Shown one piece after another: positions 1 through 7,821 of a stretch of DNA of 49,588 nucleotides; the stretch's first letter is position 1, and each line of letters begins with the position of its first letter. The notes beneath the pieces are model-generated. The model was not told where the DNA came from, searched no databases, and worked only from the letters and a program-made list of their open reading frames with translations. The stretch spans positions 1 through 49,588 of the forward strand of contig JANXSR010000177.1 of NCBI GenBank assembly GCA_025352625.1, in the 5' to 3' direction. Position numbers and translations under genes: made by a program. This DNA is from Ferruginibacter sp. Lineage in GTDB: Bacteria > Bacteroidota > Bacteroidia > Chitinophagales > Chitinophagaceae.

Positions 1-51
1 ACAGTCAACAGTTTTCAAGACTGCCGCAATCGACCGCTCTGCCAACTCTCC
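1..51 (-). tRNA. tRNA-Ser (anticodon UGA), 3' part outside the window
   Basis: Read on the minus strand from base 51, the sequence begins GGAGAGTTGGCAGAGCGGTC. This is a 7-base acceptor strand followed by a typical serine tRNA D-arm. An anticodon arm follows with the loop CTTGAAA, giving anticodon TGA, which reads UCA and related serine codons. The long variable arm, T-arm and 3' acceptor strand would lie before base 1, so only about the 5' half is visible. Identity is strong because the D-arm and anticodon arm match the usual bacterial tRNA-Ser layout. Confidence 0.9.
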
Positions 52-84
52 GGGTGCAAAATAATAGTGTTGAACTTTATCTAC

Positions 85-92
85 CAAAAATA
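85..92 (-). promoter_or_regulatory. possible -7 element for the tRNA-Ser gene
   Basis: On the minus strand this reads TATTTTTG, a match to the Bacteroidota -7 consensus TAnnTTTG. It sits about 34 bases upstream of the tRNA 5' end. I see no clear TTG -33 element at the expected spacing, so the call is tentative. Confidence 0.35.
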
Positions 93-242
93 AATTGAGA
101 TAAGGAGGGTTTATTTAATCCCAGATGCAGCCTTGTGCCCCAAATGCTAGTAACCACGGGCTTCTTGCTATGCTGCAGCCGTTGATAAATTATTTTATTT
201 CACATCAAAAAAAAGACAATCTTTATCTATAAAAATAAACCG

Positions 243-692
243 ATGAAAATAGCTGCACTTATTCTATTCGTTTTCATGAGCAATACTGCCATGGCACAAG
301 CTGAAAACGAGGCCATCAAAAAGCCGATCAATACATTTTTTGCCGGTATGAAAAGCAATGATACTACGCTCATAAACAGTACCGTTGATTCTTCCTGCTT
401 TTTATACTCCATCATGCAAACCAAAGAGGGTAAATCTGTGTTGGAAAATGATAGCATGTCTAACTTTTTAAAACAGGTAGCTGCATTAAAAGGGAAAAAT
501 ATTGACGAACGGCCGTTGGGTTTTGAGATTAAAATTGATGGTGCCATGGCCATTGCATGGGTGCCGTATAAATTATTTTTCAACGATCAGTTGTACCACT
601 GCGGGGTGGATGTTTTCACCCTGATAAAAAGAGGCGATGATTGGAAAATAATGGGTATCACTGACACCCGTAGAAAAAACGGGTGTGATTAA
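243..692 (+). CDS. secreted NTF2-like (SnoaL/DUF4440-type) protein
   Basis: This 149-residue protein begins with a short cleavable signal peptide ending near residue 19 (AMAQ), so it is probably periplasmic. The remainder has the length and alternating pattern of a single NTF2-like cone-fold domain: a helical start with IKKPINTFFAGMKSND, and a C-terminal strand pair ending DDWKIMGITDT, the usual DUF4440/SnoaL finish. Members of this fold are either small enzymes or ligand binders, and no catalytic residues can be assigned. The gene ends four bases inside the 3' end of the convergent mutS2-like gene, so the two tails overlap. The specific function is unknown. Confidence 0.75.
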   Translation: MKIAALILFVFMSNTAMAQAENEAIKKPINTFFAGMKSNDTTLINSTVDSSCFLYSIMQTKEGKSVLENDSMSNFLKQVAALKGKNIDERPLGFEIKIDGAMAIAWVPYKLFFNDQLYHCGVDVFTLIKRGDDWKIMGITDTRRKNGCD

Positions 693-2803
693 TTTCCTTC
701 TGCGGCGGGTTCTTTTTCCAGCACGAGGCTTAAATCATCCAGGCTTACCGTAAGTGGCACTACGCCTAACTGTACAATGGCTTTTTTACCCCTGATTTCT
801 TTCAGTATACCTACCTGTCGGTTTTGCCGCATCATTACTTTGTCGCCGGGTTTTACCTCGCCCTGTACCTGAATAAATTTTTCGTTCAGTTTCTTCTGTT
901 GCTTTTCATTCACCATCTTTTCTTTCTGGTTAAACAACAGTGCGTGAATCATTTTAACGACTTTGTCTTTATCCTCCGACTTGCGCCATTCAATCACCAT
1001 CGCTTTCAGCCTGCGTTCCATGTCTTTTAAATACAGCAACTGGCTTTCTGATAATTTATTCTGGTGTTTTAACCGTTCAATTTCCTGGTTGTGTTTTTCT
1101 TTATTCAGCACCTGCTGCATTTCTTTTTTCAGCCGTTCGTTTTCTTTTAGCAAATGCGTCAGTTCCTTTTTTTCAAGATCAATTTTTTGCAAATCCTGTT
1201 CGGTGCGGTTTAATAATTTATCCAGTGTAAAATGATCTTCATCTACCAGTGTCCTTGCTTTGTCAATCAGGCGTTTGTCCAAACCAATCCGCTCCGCAAT
1301 AGAAAAAGTGTAACTGCTGCCCGGCTTTCCTGTTATCAACCTGTACATCGGCAACAAGTTTTTTTCATCAAACTGCATGGCACCGTTGATGATGCCGGGT
1401 ACTTTATTGGCCATCACTTTCAGGTTAAGATAGTGAGTGGTAACAATACCAAAGCTATGTTTATGAGCCAGCTCTTCCATAATAACTTCGGCAAAAGCGC
1501 CACCTAAATTAGGGTCACTGCCACTGCCTAATTCATCTATAAAGAACAATGTTTTACCATTGGCATTCTCCATAAAATGTTTCATATTTTTCAGGTGACT
1601 GCTGTAGGTACTCAACTCAAATTCCAGGCTCTGTGTATCGCCAATGTGAATCATGATCTGTTTAAAAATCCCCATCTCACTATCGGGATGTACAGGCACC
1701 AGCAAACCGCTTTGCATCATCAGTTGCAATAATCCTACTGTTTTCAAGGTAACGGTTTTACCACCGGCATTAGGGCCGCTGATCACCAGTATCCTGTTCT
1801 TATCATTCAGTGTAATGTTTACCGGTATGGTGGGCTTACTGCTTTTTTGATTGTACAATAACAATAAAGGATGGTAAGCATTGATTAAATGAATATGCGC
1901 CTTATCGTACAACTGCGGAAAATTGCCACCCGTTGCAATGGCCCATTTCGCCTTGGCGTAAATAAAATCAAATTCACCGGCAGTGTCATGATAAGTTTTT
2001 AAAAGCGGCGCATACACGCTCAATTGCTGGGTAAGCTTCCGCAAAATTTTATACACTTCCCGGCTCTCTTCATGCTCCAGCGAAAAAATTTCATTGTTCA
2101 GTTCCGTTGTTTCTTCGGGCTCGATAAAGGTGGTACGCCTGCTGTCGCTTTCGCCATGTAATACGCCTTTTATCATACGCTTTTGTTCTGCAAATACCGC
2201 CAGCACCCGTCTGCCATTCATAAAACTTTCTTCAATATCCGCAAGGTGCCCCAGTTTGTTTAGTTTGCTTACCAGGCGGTCAAATACTTTTCTTAACTCA
2301 TTGCGTTTGCGGTACAGGCTCATTCTTATTTTACCCAATTCCTCGCTGGCACTGTCTTTCACGCTGCCAGATTCATCCAGTATATCATCTATCAATTCAA
2401 TAATTACCTTTTCATAGTATGTGTTTTCAATCACTTTGGTAAGCGCCGGATAGGCAAGGCGTCTTTCACTATCGAACCACCTGAAAATATTACTGGTATT
2501 CTCCGCCAGTTTCCTTATAAATAAAAACTGTTCCCCTGTTAAAACAGCACCTGGTATGCTCAGCAGTTTTATTTCCCTGCTAACATTCAGCACAAAATCA
2601 TTGGGGAAATATTGGCCGGTTTGTGTCACCAGTTTATATTCATACCCCTGCCGCAAATCGGTTTCAATAAAATCCTTTTTTGTATGTATGCGTAAATTAT
2701 TCGCTTTCGCTTTGCCATACTCGGTACGGCAATACTCTGCCAGCAGGGTTTTTACCTTTTCATATTCTAACTGCACGAGGGCCGATTCTGGAAAAAATTT
2801 CAT
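689..2803 (-). CDS. mutS2: MutS2-family DNA-binding ATPase lacking the Smr nuclease domain
   Basis: This 704-residue protein has the MutS core, clamp and ATPase layout. The Walker A motif GPNAGGKT lies at residues 343-350, and the Walker B region LFFIDELGSGSD starts near residue 419. A long charged coiled-coil follows at roughly 515-620, interrupting the ATPase region as in MutS2. A small KOW-like beta domain sits at about 655-695. Typical MutS2 proteins are near 780-800 residues and end in an Smr endonuclease domain; here the chain stops just after the KOW-like segment. MutS2 proteins act on recombination intermediates and on stalled ribosomes, not in classical mismatch repair. Without Smr, only the ATP-driven clamp activity would remain. 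The next gene upstream on the same strand lies about 150 bases away. Confidence 0.9.
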   Translation of the reverse strand: MKFFPESALVQLEYEKVKTLLAEYCRTEYGKAKANNLRIHTKKDFIETDLRQGYEYKLVTQTGQYFPNDFVLNVSREIKLLSIPGAVLTGEQFLFIRKLAENTSNIFRWFDSERRLAYPALTKVIENTYYEKVIIELIDDILDESGSVKDSASEELGKIRMSLYRKRNELRKVFDRLVSKLNKLGHLADIEESFMNGRRVLAVFAEQKRMIKGVLHGESDSRRTTFIEPEETTELNNEIFSLEHEESREVYKILRKLTQQLSVYAPLLKTYHDTAGEFDFIYAKAKWAIATGGNFPQLYDKAHIHLINAYHPLLLLYNQKSSKPTIPVNITLNDKNRILVISGPNAGGKTVTLKTVGLLQLMMQSGLLVPVHPDSEMGIFKQIMIHIGDTQSLEFELSTYSSHLKNMKHFMENANGKTLFFIDELGSGSDPNLGGAFAEVIMEELAHKHSFGIVTTHYLNLKVMANKVPGIINGAMQFDEKNLLPMYRLITGKPGSSYTFSIAERIGLDKRLIDKARTLVDEDHFTLDKLLNRTEQDLQKIDLEKKELTHLLKENERLKKEMQQVLNKEKHNQEIERLKHQNKLSESQLLYLKDMERRLKAMVIEWRKSEDKDKVVKMIHALLFNQKEKMVNEKQQKKLNEKFIQVQGEVKPGDKVMMRQNRQVGILKEIRGKKAIVQLGVVPLTVSLDDLSLVLEKEPAAEGN

Positions 2804-2843
2804 TCTGTTATTCGCTTAAGTATTATTTTATTTTTTGTCCGGG

Positions 2844-2851
2844 CAAAGGTA
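2844..2851 (-). promoter_or_regulatory. -7 promoter element for the mutS2-like gene
   Basis: The minus strand reads TACCTTTG, a full match to TAnnTTTG, about 40 bases upstream of the ATG at 2803. A TTG at the -33 position is not evident, so this rests on the -7 element alone. Confidence 0.45.
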
Positions 2852-2957
2852 CTAAAATCAGCATCGTTGTGTCACTCCCTTGTACTATTAAAGCATTGTG
2901 GAACTTTTATTGAAGCGTATTTATCCAATCAGTTCTTAATGAAAAGCCGTTTATATT

Positions 2958-3197
2958 TTATTTTAATAAAATAAACTCTATAATAATTACGGCTATCATT
3001 ACTACAATCCATAATAGCATCTTATGGGTATAATTGAAATCGTTATCCCAGTCTTTTTTTACAATAGAAAAAATATTGGGTAAGCACAAGTAATAGATAC
3101 CTTTCAAAAAGTTTTTAAACGTTTTAAATATTATCATCGCCAACACAAAACCAAAAGCGGTATTTAAAATAATTAGTATTAGTGTTTTAGTTTGCAT
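2958..3197 (-). CDS. small two-helix membrane protein of unknown function
   Basis: I do not recognise a family. The likely start is the ATG at 3195-3197 (MQTKTLIL), three bases after the stop of the upstream PPC gene; a longer reading would overlap that gene. The 79-residue product has two hydrophobic segments, at about residues 4-26 and 59-78. Between them is a basic and aromatic stretch with KKDWDNDFNYTHK. The tight spacing suggests translation coupled to the PPC/DUF296 gene, so the two may act together. It could be a small inner-membrane protein. Confidence 0.6.
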   Translation of the reverse strand: MQTKTLILIILNTAFGFVLAMIIFKTFKNFLKGIYYLCLPNIFSIVKKDWDNDFNYTHKMLLWIVVMIAVIIIEFILLK

Positions 3198-3199
3198 AT

Positions 3200-3607
3200 T
3201 TATTTTATTATTTCTACCTGTAATTCCCTCCACGGAGTAGTACCATCATACTCTCTTTTAAAAATAAATTTACTCGTGCTGATTATTACAAGTTCGGCGG
3301 TAGTATAAACAATACAGCCATCACACAAATGACCACCAATTGTTTTACCGGCAGCATCAGCCAGGGCTATGTGAAGATGTGAACCATTGCACGACACGGT
3401 TCCTGTAAGACTTACAATTTCAAAATACCCGTTGCCGGAATCTGCAGTTGACGCATTTGCAAAACGAATGTTGCATTTGGTTAAACTACCCACGCAGGTA
3501 CCTATCCAGCCCGCCTGTATTTGTTGTTCCTCTGCCAGTTGCTGAATGCTTTGTTTAAGATCTTCACCAGGTTTGAGCCTAAAAGCATGTATAGTGATAT
3601 TGTTCAT
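3200..3607 (-). CDS. PPC/DUF296 domain protein
   Basis: This 135-residue protein is essentially one PPC (plants and prokaryotes conserved, DUF296) domain. The hallmark segments are visible: an early RLKPGEDLKQSI helix start, AGWIGTCVGSLTKCNIRFA, the central EIVSLTGTVS and HLHIALAD strand run, and GGHLCDGCIVYTTAELVI. The two histidines in NGSHLHIAL and GGHL are those expected near the metal or ligand pocket of bacterial PPC proteins. Bacterial PPC proteins form trimers and lack the AT-hook of plant members; their role is not established. It precedes and nearly touches a small membrane protein gene and diverges from msrA. Confidence 0.85.
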   Translation of the reverse strand: MNNITIHAFRLKPGEDLKQSIQQLAEEQQIQAGWIGTCVGSLTKCNIRFANASTADSGNGYFEIVSLTGTVSCNGSHLHIALADAAGKTIGGHLCDGCIVYTTAELVIISTSKFIFKREYDGTTPWRELQVEIIK

Positions 3608-3665
3608 AATTAAAAGAATTTAAACTGTGTGCTGCAGGTATTTGTTAAACCTTTTTAAACATCAA

Positions 3666-3695
3666 TTGTTTCTTAAACTAAGCTAATTACTTTTG
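3666..3695 (+). promoter_or_regulatory. Bacteroidota-type promoter for msrA
   Basis: TTG at 3666-3668 and TACTTTTG at 3688-3695 are separated by 19 bases. This fits the TTG-N19/20-TAnnTTTG consensus well. Transcription would begin near 3703, giving a leader of about 45 bases before the ATG at 3747. Confidence 0.6.
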
Positions 3696-3746
3696 CGTAA
3701 GTTTTTTTGAAACAACTAAAATACAGATCAATTTAAATAAACAAAT

Positions 3747-4304
3747 ATGAATGAACCAAATAAAACACTGGCAACAGCAACGTTGGGAACAGGCTGCTTC
3801 TGGTGTACGGAAGCGGTTTTTCAGCAATTGAACGGTGTAGAAAAAGTAGCGAGCGGCTACAGCGGCGGGCAAGTAGAAAATCCAACATACAAACAAGTTT
3901 GCAATGGCGATACCGGCCATGCGGAATGTCTGAATATAGCATATAATCCCTCCATCATTTCTTTTGAAGATTTACTGGAAGTATTCTGGAAAACGCATGA
4001 TCCTACAACATTAAACAGGCAGGGAAATGACGTTGGTACACAATACCGTAGTGTGGTATTTTATCATAATGAAGAACAAAAGAAGATTGTAGAAAATCAG
4101 ATTGCTGAACTTGATAAAAGTGGCTCCTGGAATAACCCGATTGTTACTACCCTTGAGCCATTTGTAAAATTTTACGTTGCCGAAGATTACCACCAGGATT
4201 ATTTTAACAACAATGGAGGAAATCCTTATTGCCAGATGGTTGTAAGACCAAAAGTAGAAAAATTTGAAAAGGTATTTAAGGATAAATTAAAACTCAAAAA
4301 TTAA
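3747..4304 (+). CDS. msrA: peptide-methionine (S)-S-oxide reductase MsrA
   Basis: This 185-residue enzyme reduces methionine-S-sulfoxide in oxidised proteins or as free amino acid. The active-site motif GCFWC is at residues 16-20, with Cys17 as the expected nucleophile. The conserved blocks GYSGG, GHAECLNIAYNP, FWKTHDPTTLNRQGNDVGTQYRS and EDYHQDYF are all present. There is no signal peptide, so it should act in the cytoplasm. Length is normal for a single-domain MsrA without an MsrB fusion. It has its own promoter and ends at a two-way terminator shared with the convergent peptide-binding lipoprotein gene. Confidence 0.97.
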   Translation: MNEPNKTLATATLGTGCFWCTEAVFQQLNGVEKVASGYSGGQVENPTYKQVCNGDTGHAECLNIAYNPSIISFEDLLEVFWKTHDPTTLNRQGNDVGTQYRSVVFYHNEEQKKIVENQIAELDKSGSWNNPIVTTLEPFVKFYVAEDYHQDYFNNNGGNPYCQMVVRPKVEKFEKVFKDKLKLKN

Positions 4305-4322
4305 ATCCATTTAATAGAATTA

Positions 4323-4366
4323 AAATCCCTACACCCAATTAATTTTATTAATGTGTTGGGGATTTA
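4323..4366. terminator. imperfect bidirectional terminator between convergent genes
   Basis: An AT-rich hairpin has arms containing AAATCCCTACAC and GTGTTGGGGATTTA. The inner ATTAAT pairing is interrupted by small bulges. It lies between msrA (ends 4304) and the minus-strand lipoprotein gene (ends 4443), so it can serve both. Confidence 0.6.
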
Positions 4367-4442
4367 TTTATAAGTAAGGCACTATTTATCAGGTTAAAAA
4401 CATCTCTTGCTATACATAGCCTTATAGGAAATTGCTAAAAAT

Positions 4443-6083
4443 CTACTCCCTTTTTATTCCAATCTTCACCCGTCTTAATTCCAATAAATTTAAACCCGTT
4501 GGTTCAAAATTTATAATGTTGGTGTGAACAAGGTGGATTGCCATATCGTACCAAAGCGGTACTACAGGTGCATCATTAATTATTAGTTGATCCATTTGCT
4601 GATAAATGGAATATCGGATAGTATCATTTTTTTCTGCAATAGCTTTTTCATACAATGCATCGTACACCGGATTTTTATACCGTGTGTAGTTGGGAGGTGC
4701 AGGGTTTTTTCCATAAAAAACACCCAGGTAATTTTCTGCATCTGGATAATCTGCTATCCAGCTGGCTCTAAAAAATAAAGCCTGTGATTTAGATGTCTGC
4801 TCCAACAATAAACTTTTTTGAATTGCCTCTACTTCCACCTTTATTCCAATTTGCTGCAACTCGTTAGCTACATATCCTGCAAAGTCTGCGTAAACAGGTA
4901 TTGTTAATAATTTAATTGCAGGCAAATTAGTTCCATTTAAAAATCCGGCTTCTTCTAATAATTGCTTTGCTTTCGCCGGGTTATAATGGTATCCTTTTAC
5001 TTTTACGGCATCAAAAGATGGTAACCCTGCAGGTACAAAGCCACTCTCAGCGGCAGTGCCAATGGAGTTGCGTAAATACAACATCATCTTTTGCCGGTCG
5101 AATCCATAATTGATTGCCTGTCTTATTTTTTGCAATCTGAGAGGAGATTTTTTGACCATTTCATTTTCGTCATCTACTAAAATTCCAAGGTATTCTGTAT
5201 TGAGATAAGGATGTTTTTGCAGCAACAATTTACCCTGCCATTCTTTTTTCAGGTTTCCTGTTTTAGTTAATATCTCATCTTTAAAAGATGCTTCAATGTC
5301 ATTGATAAAATCAAGCCGGTTTTGCTGAAACTCTAAAAATTCGGTGGCCTTGCTATCGTAGAAAGAAACTTTTATTCCGTCTAAATAAGGCAACGCTTCG
5401 CCGCTGCTGTCTCTTTCAAAATAATGAGTATTTTTTTTTAACACCAGGGCCTGTCCCTCTTCCCAGGCAACCATTGCAAAAGGTCCGCTGCCAACAGGAT
5501 GACGGCGAAAATTGCTGCCGTATTTATCAACTGCTTCTTTGGCAACGATGGAACAATATTGCATGCTCAATATGCCAAGTATGGGTTGAAAAGGCCGTAC
5601 CAGTTTTAATTGAAAGGTAGAATCATTCAGTGCTTTAAAACCATCTGCGGAATCTATCTTGTTGTTAAATATCCATGCGCCCGGACTGGCTACATTTTTA
5701 TCAATGATTCTTTTAAAACTATATTCAATATCCTGTGCCGTAAGCCTTCTTCCTTTGCCATCGGTAAAAACTGTATCATCATTAAAATAAACATCTGTCC
5801 GAAGATGAAAAATAAAGGTCAGGTTATCAGCTGCTACCTCCCAGCTTTTTGCAAGTGAAGGTTTCAACTGATTATCAGCATCTACTTCTACCAACGTATT
5901 ATAGAGTTGATGTATGGCCCACATTACAGATTGATTTTTAGCAAATGCCGGATCTAATGAAGCAATGCCCGTCTGTTCGTTGTAATGAAATATTTTTTTA
6001 TCAGGGTGGTTGTGCGATTGACAGGAGGCAAAGAAAAGAATGGATAATGTTATAATGGATAATGAATAATTTTTTAACGACAT
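4443..6083 (-). CDS. peptide-binding lipoprotein, ABC transporter family 5 (SBP_bac_5)
   Basis: This 546-residue solute-binding protein resembles DppA/OppA-type binders of oligopeptides. A lipoprotein signal peptide ends in FFASC with Cys21. Family features include DPAFAKNQSVMWAIHQLYNTLV near the start, LTAQDIEYSFKRIID, the HPVGSGPFAMVAWEEGQALVLKKN block, and the late DYPDAENYLGVFYG and APVVPLWYD segments. It should bind peptides at the outer face of the inner membrane, or at the outer membrane. No permease or ATPase genes lie beside it. It is divergent from a secreted M1 aminopeptidase with only 30 bases between the two start codons, which suggests shared control and a role in peptide scavenging. 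The substrate cannot be predicted. Confidence 0.9.
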   Translation of the reverse strand: MSLKNYSLSIITLSILFFASCQSHNHPDKKIFHYNEQTGIASLDPAFAKNQSVMWAIHQLYNTLVEVDADNQLKPSLAKSWEVAADNLTFIFHLRTDVYFNDDTVFTDGKGRRLTAQDIEYSFKRIIDKNVASPGAWIFNNKIDSADGFKALNDSTFQLKLVRPFQPILGILSMQYCSIVAKEAVDKYGSNFRRHPVGSGPFAMVAWEEGQALVLKKNTHYFERDSSGEALPYLDGIKVSFYDSKATEFLEFQQNRLDFINDIEASFKDEILTKTGNLKKEWQGKLLLQKHPYLNTEYLGILVDDENEMVKKSPLRLQKIRQAINYGFDRQKMMLYLRNSIGTAAESGFVPAGLPSFDAVKVKGYHYNPAKAKQLLEEAGFLNGTNLPAIKLLTIPVYADFAGYVANELQQIGIKVEVEAIQKSLLLEQTSKSQALFFRASWIADYPDAENYLGVFYGKNPAPPNYTRYKNPVYDALYEKAIAEKNDTIRYSIYQQMDQLIINDAPVVPLWYDMAIHLVHTNIINFEPTGLNLLELRRVKIGIKRE

Positions 6084-6097
6084 GGTTTATGTAATTC

Positions 6098-6113
6098 TGC
6101 ATAAATTTATGCA
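6098..6113. promoter_or_regulatory. 16-base perfect palindrome in the 30-base divergent gap
   Basis: TGCATAAATTTATGCA is perfectly self-complementary. It ends immediately before the ATG of the M1 aminopeptidase at 6114 and lies 14 bases from the start codon of the divergent lipoprotein gene. It may be an operator shared by both genes or, in RNA, a hairpin against the aminopeptidase start codon. Confidence 0.5.
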
Positions 6114-7802
6114 ATGAAATTGAAAAATACCCTGCTGTTATTTGTATTCTTTATTTGCCTCGCAACTATACAAACTGAAGCCCAGCTTTTAAGCAAAAAA
6201 ATAAATTTTACACATGCGGATACATTGAGAGGAAGCAATGGCCCCGGCAGGGATTGGTGGGATGTTACAAAGTATGACCTGCATGTAAAATTTAATATTG
6301 AGGATAGTACGATTAGTGGTTATAATATTATTTCATTTAAAATATTAAAAAAGGGAGCTATAATGCAGATCGATTTGCAGGAGCCTTTAATTTTAGACAG
6401 TGTTAAATGCCTAATCACAAGTAATATGGTTAATCTTTCCGCAAATGATTTTAAGAAAGAAGGCAATACTTATTTTATGAGTATTGCGAATTTAAAAACA
6501 AAGATCCCTGCATTAAATAGCAAAAATTACTTAACAATCTACTACCACGGCAAACCTCAAATAGCCAAACGTCCGCCATGGGACGGTGGTTTAATCTGGG
6601 CTAAAGATAAAAGCAACAGTCCATGGGTAAGCATCGCCTGCCAGGGACTTGGTTCAAGTGTTTGGTATCCCTGTAAAGACATTCAAAGTGATGAGCCGGA
6701 TAGTGCAGAAATGCACATCACCATCCCTGATAGCTTGGTATGTGTTGGCAATGGCCACCTGCGCAACAAAACAATCAATGGCGATGGAACAGCAACCTAT
6801 GACTGGGCCGTAGTGAATCCCATCAACAACTACTGCCTCATTCCTTACATAGGTAAATATGTACACTTTGGTGAAATATTTAAAGGCGAAAAAGGGAATC
6901 TTGCGATGGATTATTGGGTGCTCGATTCAAACCTGGAAAAAGCAAAAAAGCAATTTCAGGATGCTCCACGGATGATGAAAGCATTTGAGTATTGGTTTGG
7001 CCCCTACCCTTTTTATGAAGATGGTTATAAATTAGTAGATGCACCACATTTAGGCATGGAACACCAGAGTGCCACTGCATACGGCAACGGCTATCAGAAT
7101 GGTTACCATGGAACGGATCTTAGCGGCAGTGGCTGGGGATTGAAATGGGACTTTATCATCGTACACGAAAGCGGCCATGAGTGGTTTGCCAACAACATCA
7201 CCACCAAAGATATTGCTGACATGTGGGTGCACGAAGGATTTACCAACTACAGCGAAACATTGTTTACTGAATATTATTATGGCAAAGATGCAGGTACGGC
7301 TTATGTTATGGGTACAAGAAACAGAATTGGAAATGACATTCCTATTATTGGCCCTTATGGAGTTAATAAAGGAGGCAGCGGCGATATGTATTACAAAGGC
7401 GGCAACATGCTGCACACCATCCGCCAGGTGGTTAACAATGATACTTTATTTAGAAAAATATTAAGAGGTTTGAACAAAACATTCTATCACCAAACCGTTA
7501 CTACCAAACAGATTGAAAACTATATCAGCCTGCAATCAAAAATAAATTTCAGTAAAGTTTTTGACCAGTATTTACGCACTACACAAATACCAACCCTTGA
7601 ATATAAACAAGATGGATATCAACTTCAGTATCGTTACATTGACTGCATCAATAATTTTCGATTGCCACTTAAAATTAACTTTAAAGGGCCACGCTGGATT
7701 AAACCTACCCAGGCCTGGCAAACATTGAATCTGTATCCTGAAGGAGACAATAAATTTTCTGTAGATCCAAATTTTTATATCAATACAAAAAAGGTAGATT
7801 AA
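6114..7802 (+). CDS. secreted M1-family metallo-aminopeptidase
   Basis: This 562-residue zinc peptidase carries a signal peptide ending near residue 23 (TEAQ), so it is exported. The zinc site HESGH is near residues 350-354 and is followed by the third ligand Glu after 18 residues (WVHEGF), the M1 pattern HEXXH-X18-E. The exopeptidase motif, usually GAMEN, appears as GMEHQ, a form seen in short bacterial M1 enzymes. The chain ends soon after the catalytic domain, so the long C-terminal helical domain of PepN-type enzymes is missing. It probably removes N-terminal residues from peptides in the periplasm. Nineteen bases separate it from the downstream flippase gene, so the two may be cotranscribed. 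Confidence 0.93.
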   Translation: MKLKNTLLLFVFFICLATIQTEAQLLSKKINFTHADTLRGSNGPGRDWWDVTKYDLHVKFNIEDSTISGYNIISFKILKKGAIMQIDLQEPLILDSVKCLITSNMVNLSANDFKKEGNTYFMSIANLKTKIPALNSKNYLTIYYHGKPQIAKRPPWDGGLIWAKDKSNSPWVSIACQGLGSSVWYPCKDIQSDEPDSAEMHITIPDSLVCVGNGHLRNKTINGDGTATYDWAVVNPINNYCLIPYIGKYVHFGEIFKGEKGNLAMDYWVLDSNLEKAKKQFQDAPRMMKAFEYWFGPYPFYEDGYKLVDAPHLGMEHQSATAYGNGYQNGYHGTDLSGSGWGLKWDFIIVHESGHEWFANNITTKDIADMWVHEGFTNYSETLFTEYYYGKDAGTAYVMGTRNRIGNDIPIIGPYGVNKGGSGDMYYKGGNMLHTIRQVVNNDTLFRKILRGLNKTFYHQTVTTKQIENYISLQSKINFSKVFDQYLRTTQIPTLEYKQDGYQLQYRYIDCINNFRLPLKINFKGPRWIKPTQAWQTLNLYPEGDNKFSVDPNFYINTKKVD

Positions 7803-7821
7803 TTTAGCACCAAACAACAAC

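Noticed and set aside
689..2803. Classical mismatch-repair MutS
   Set aside because: It lacks the N-terminal mismatch-recognition domain, and has the internal coiled-coil and KOW-like segment of MutS2.
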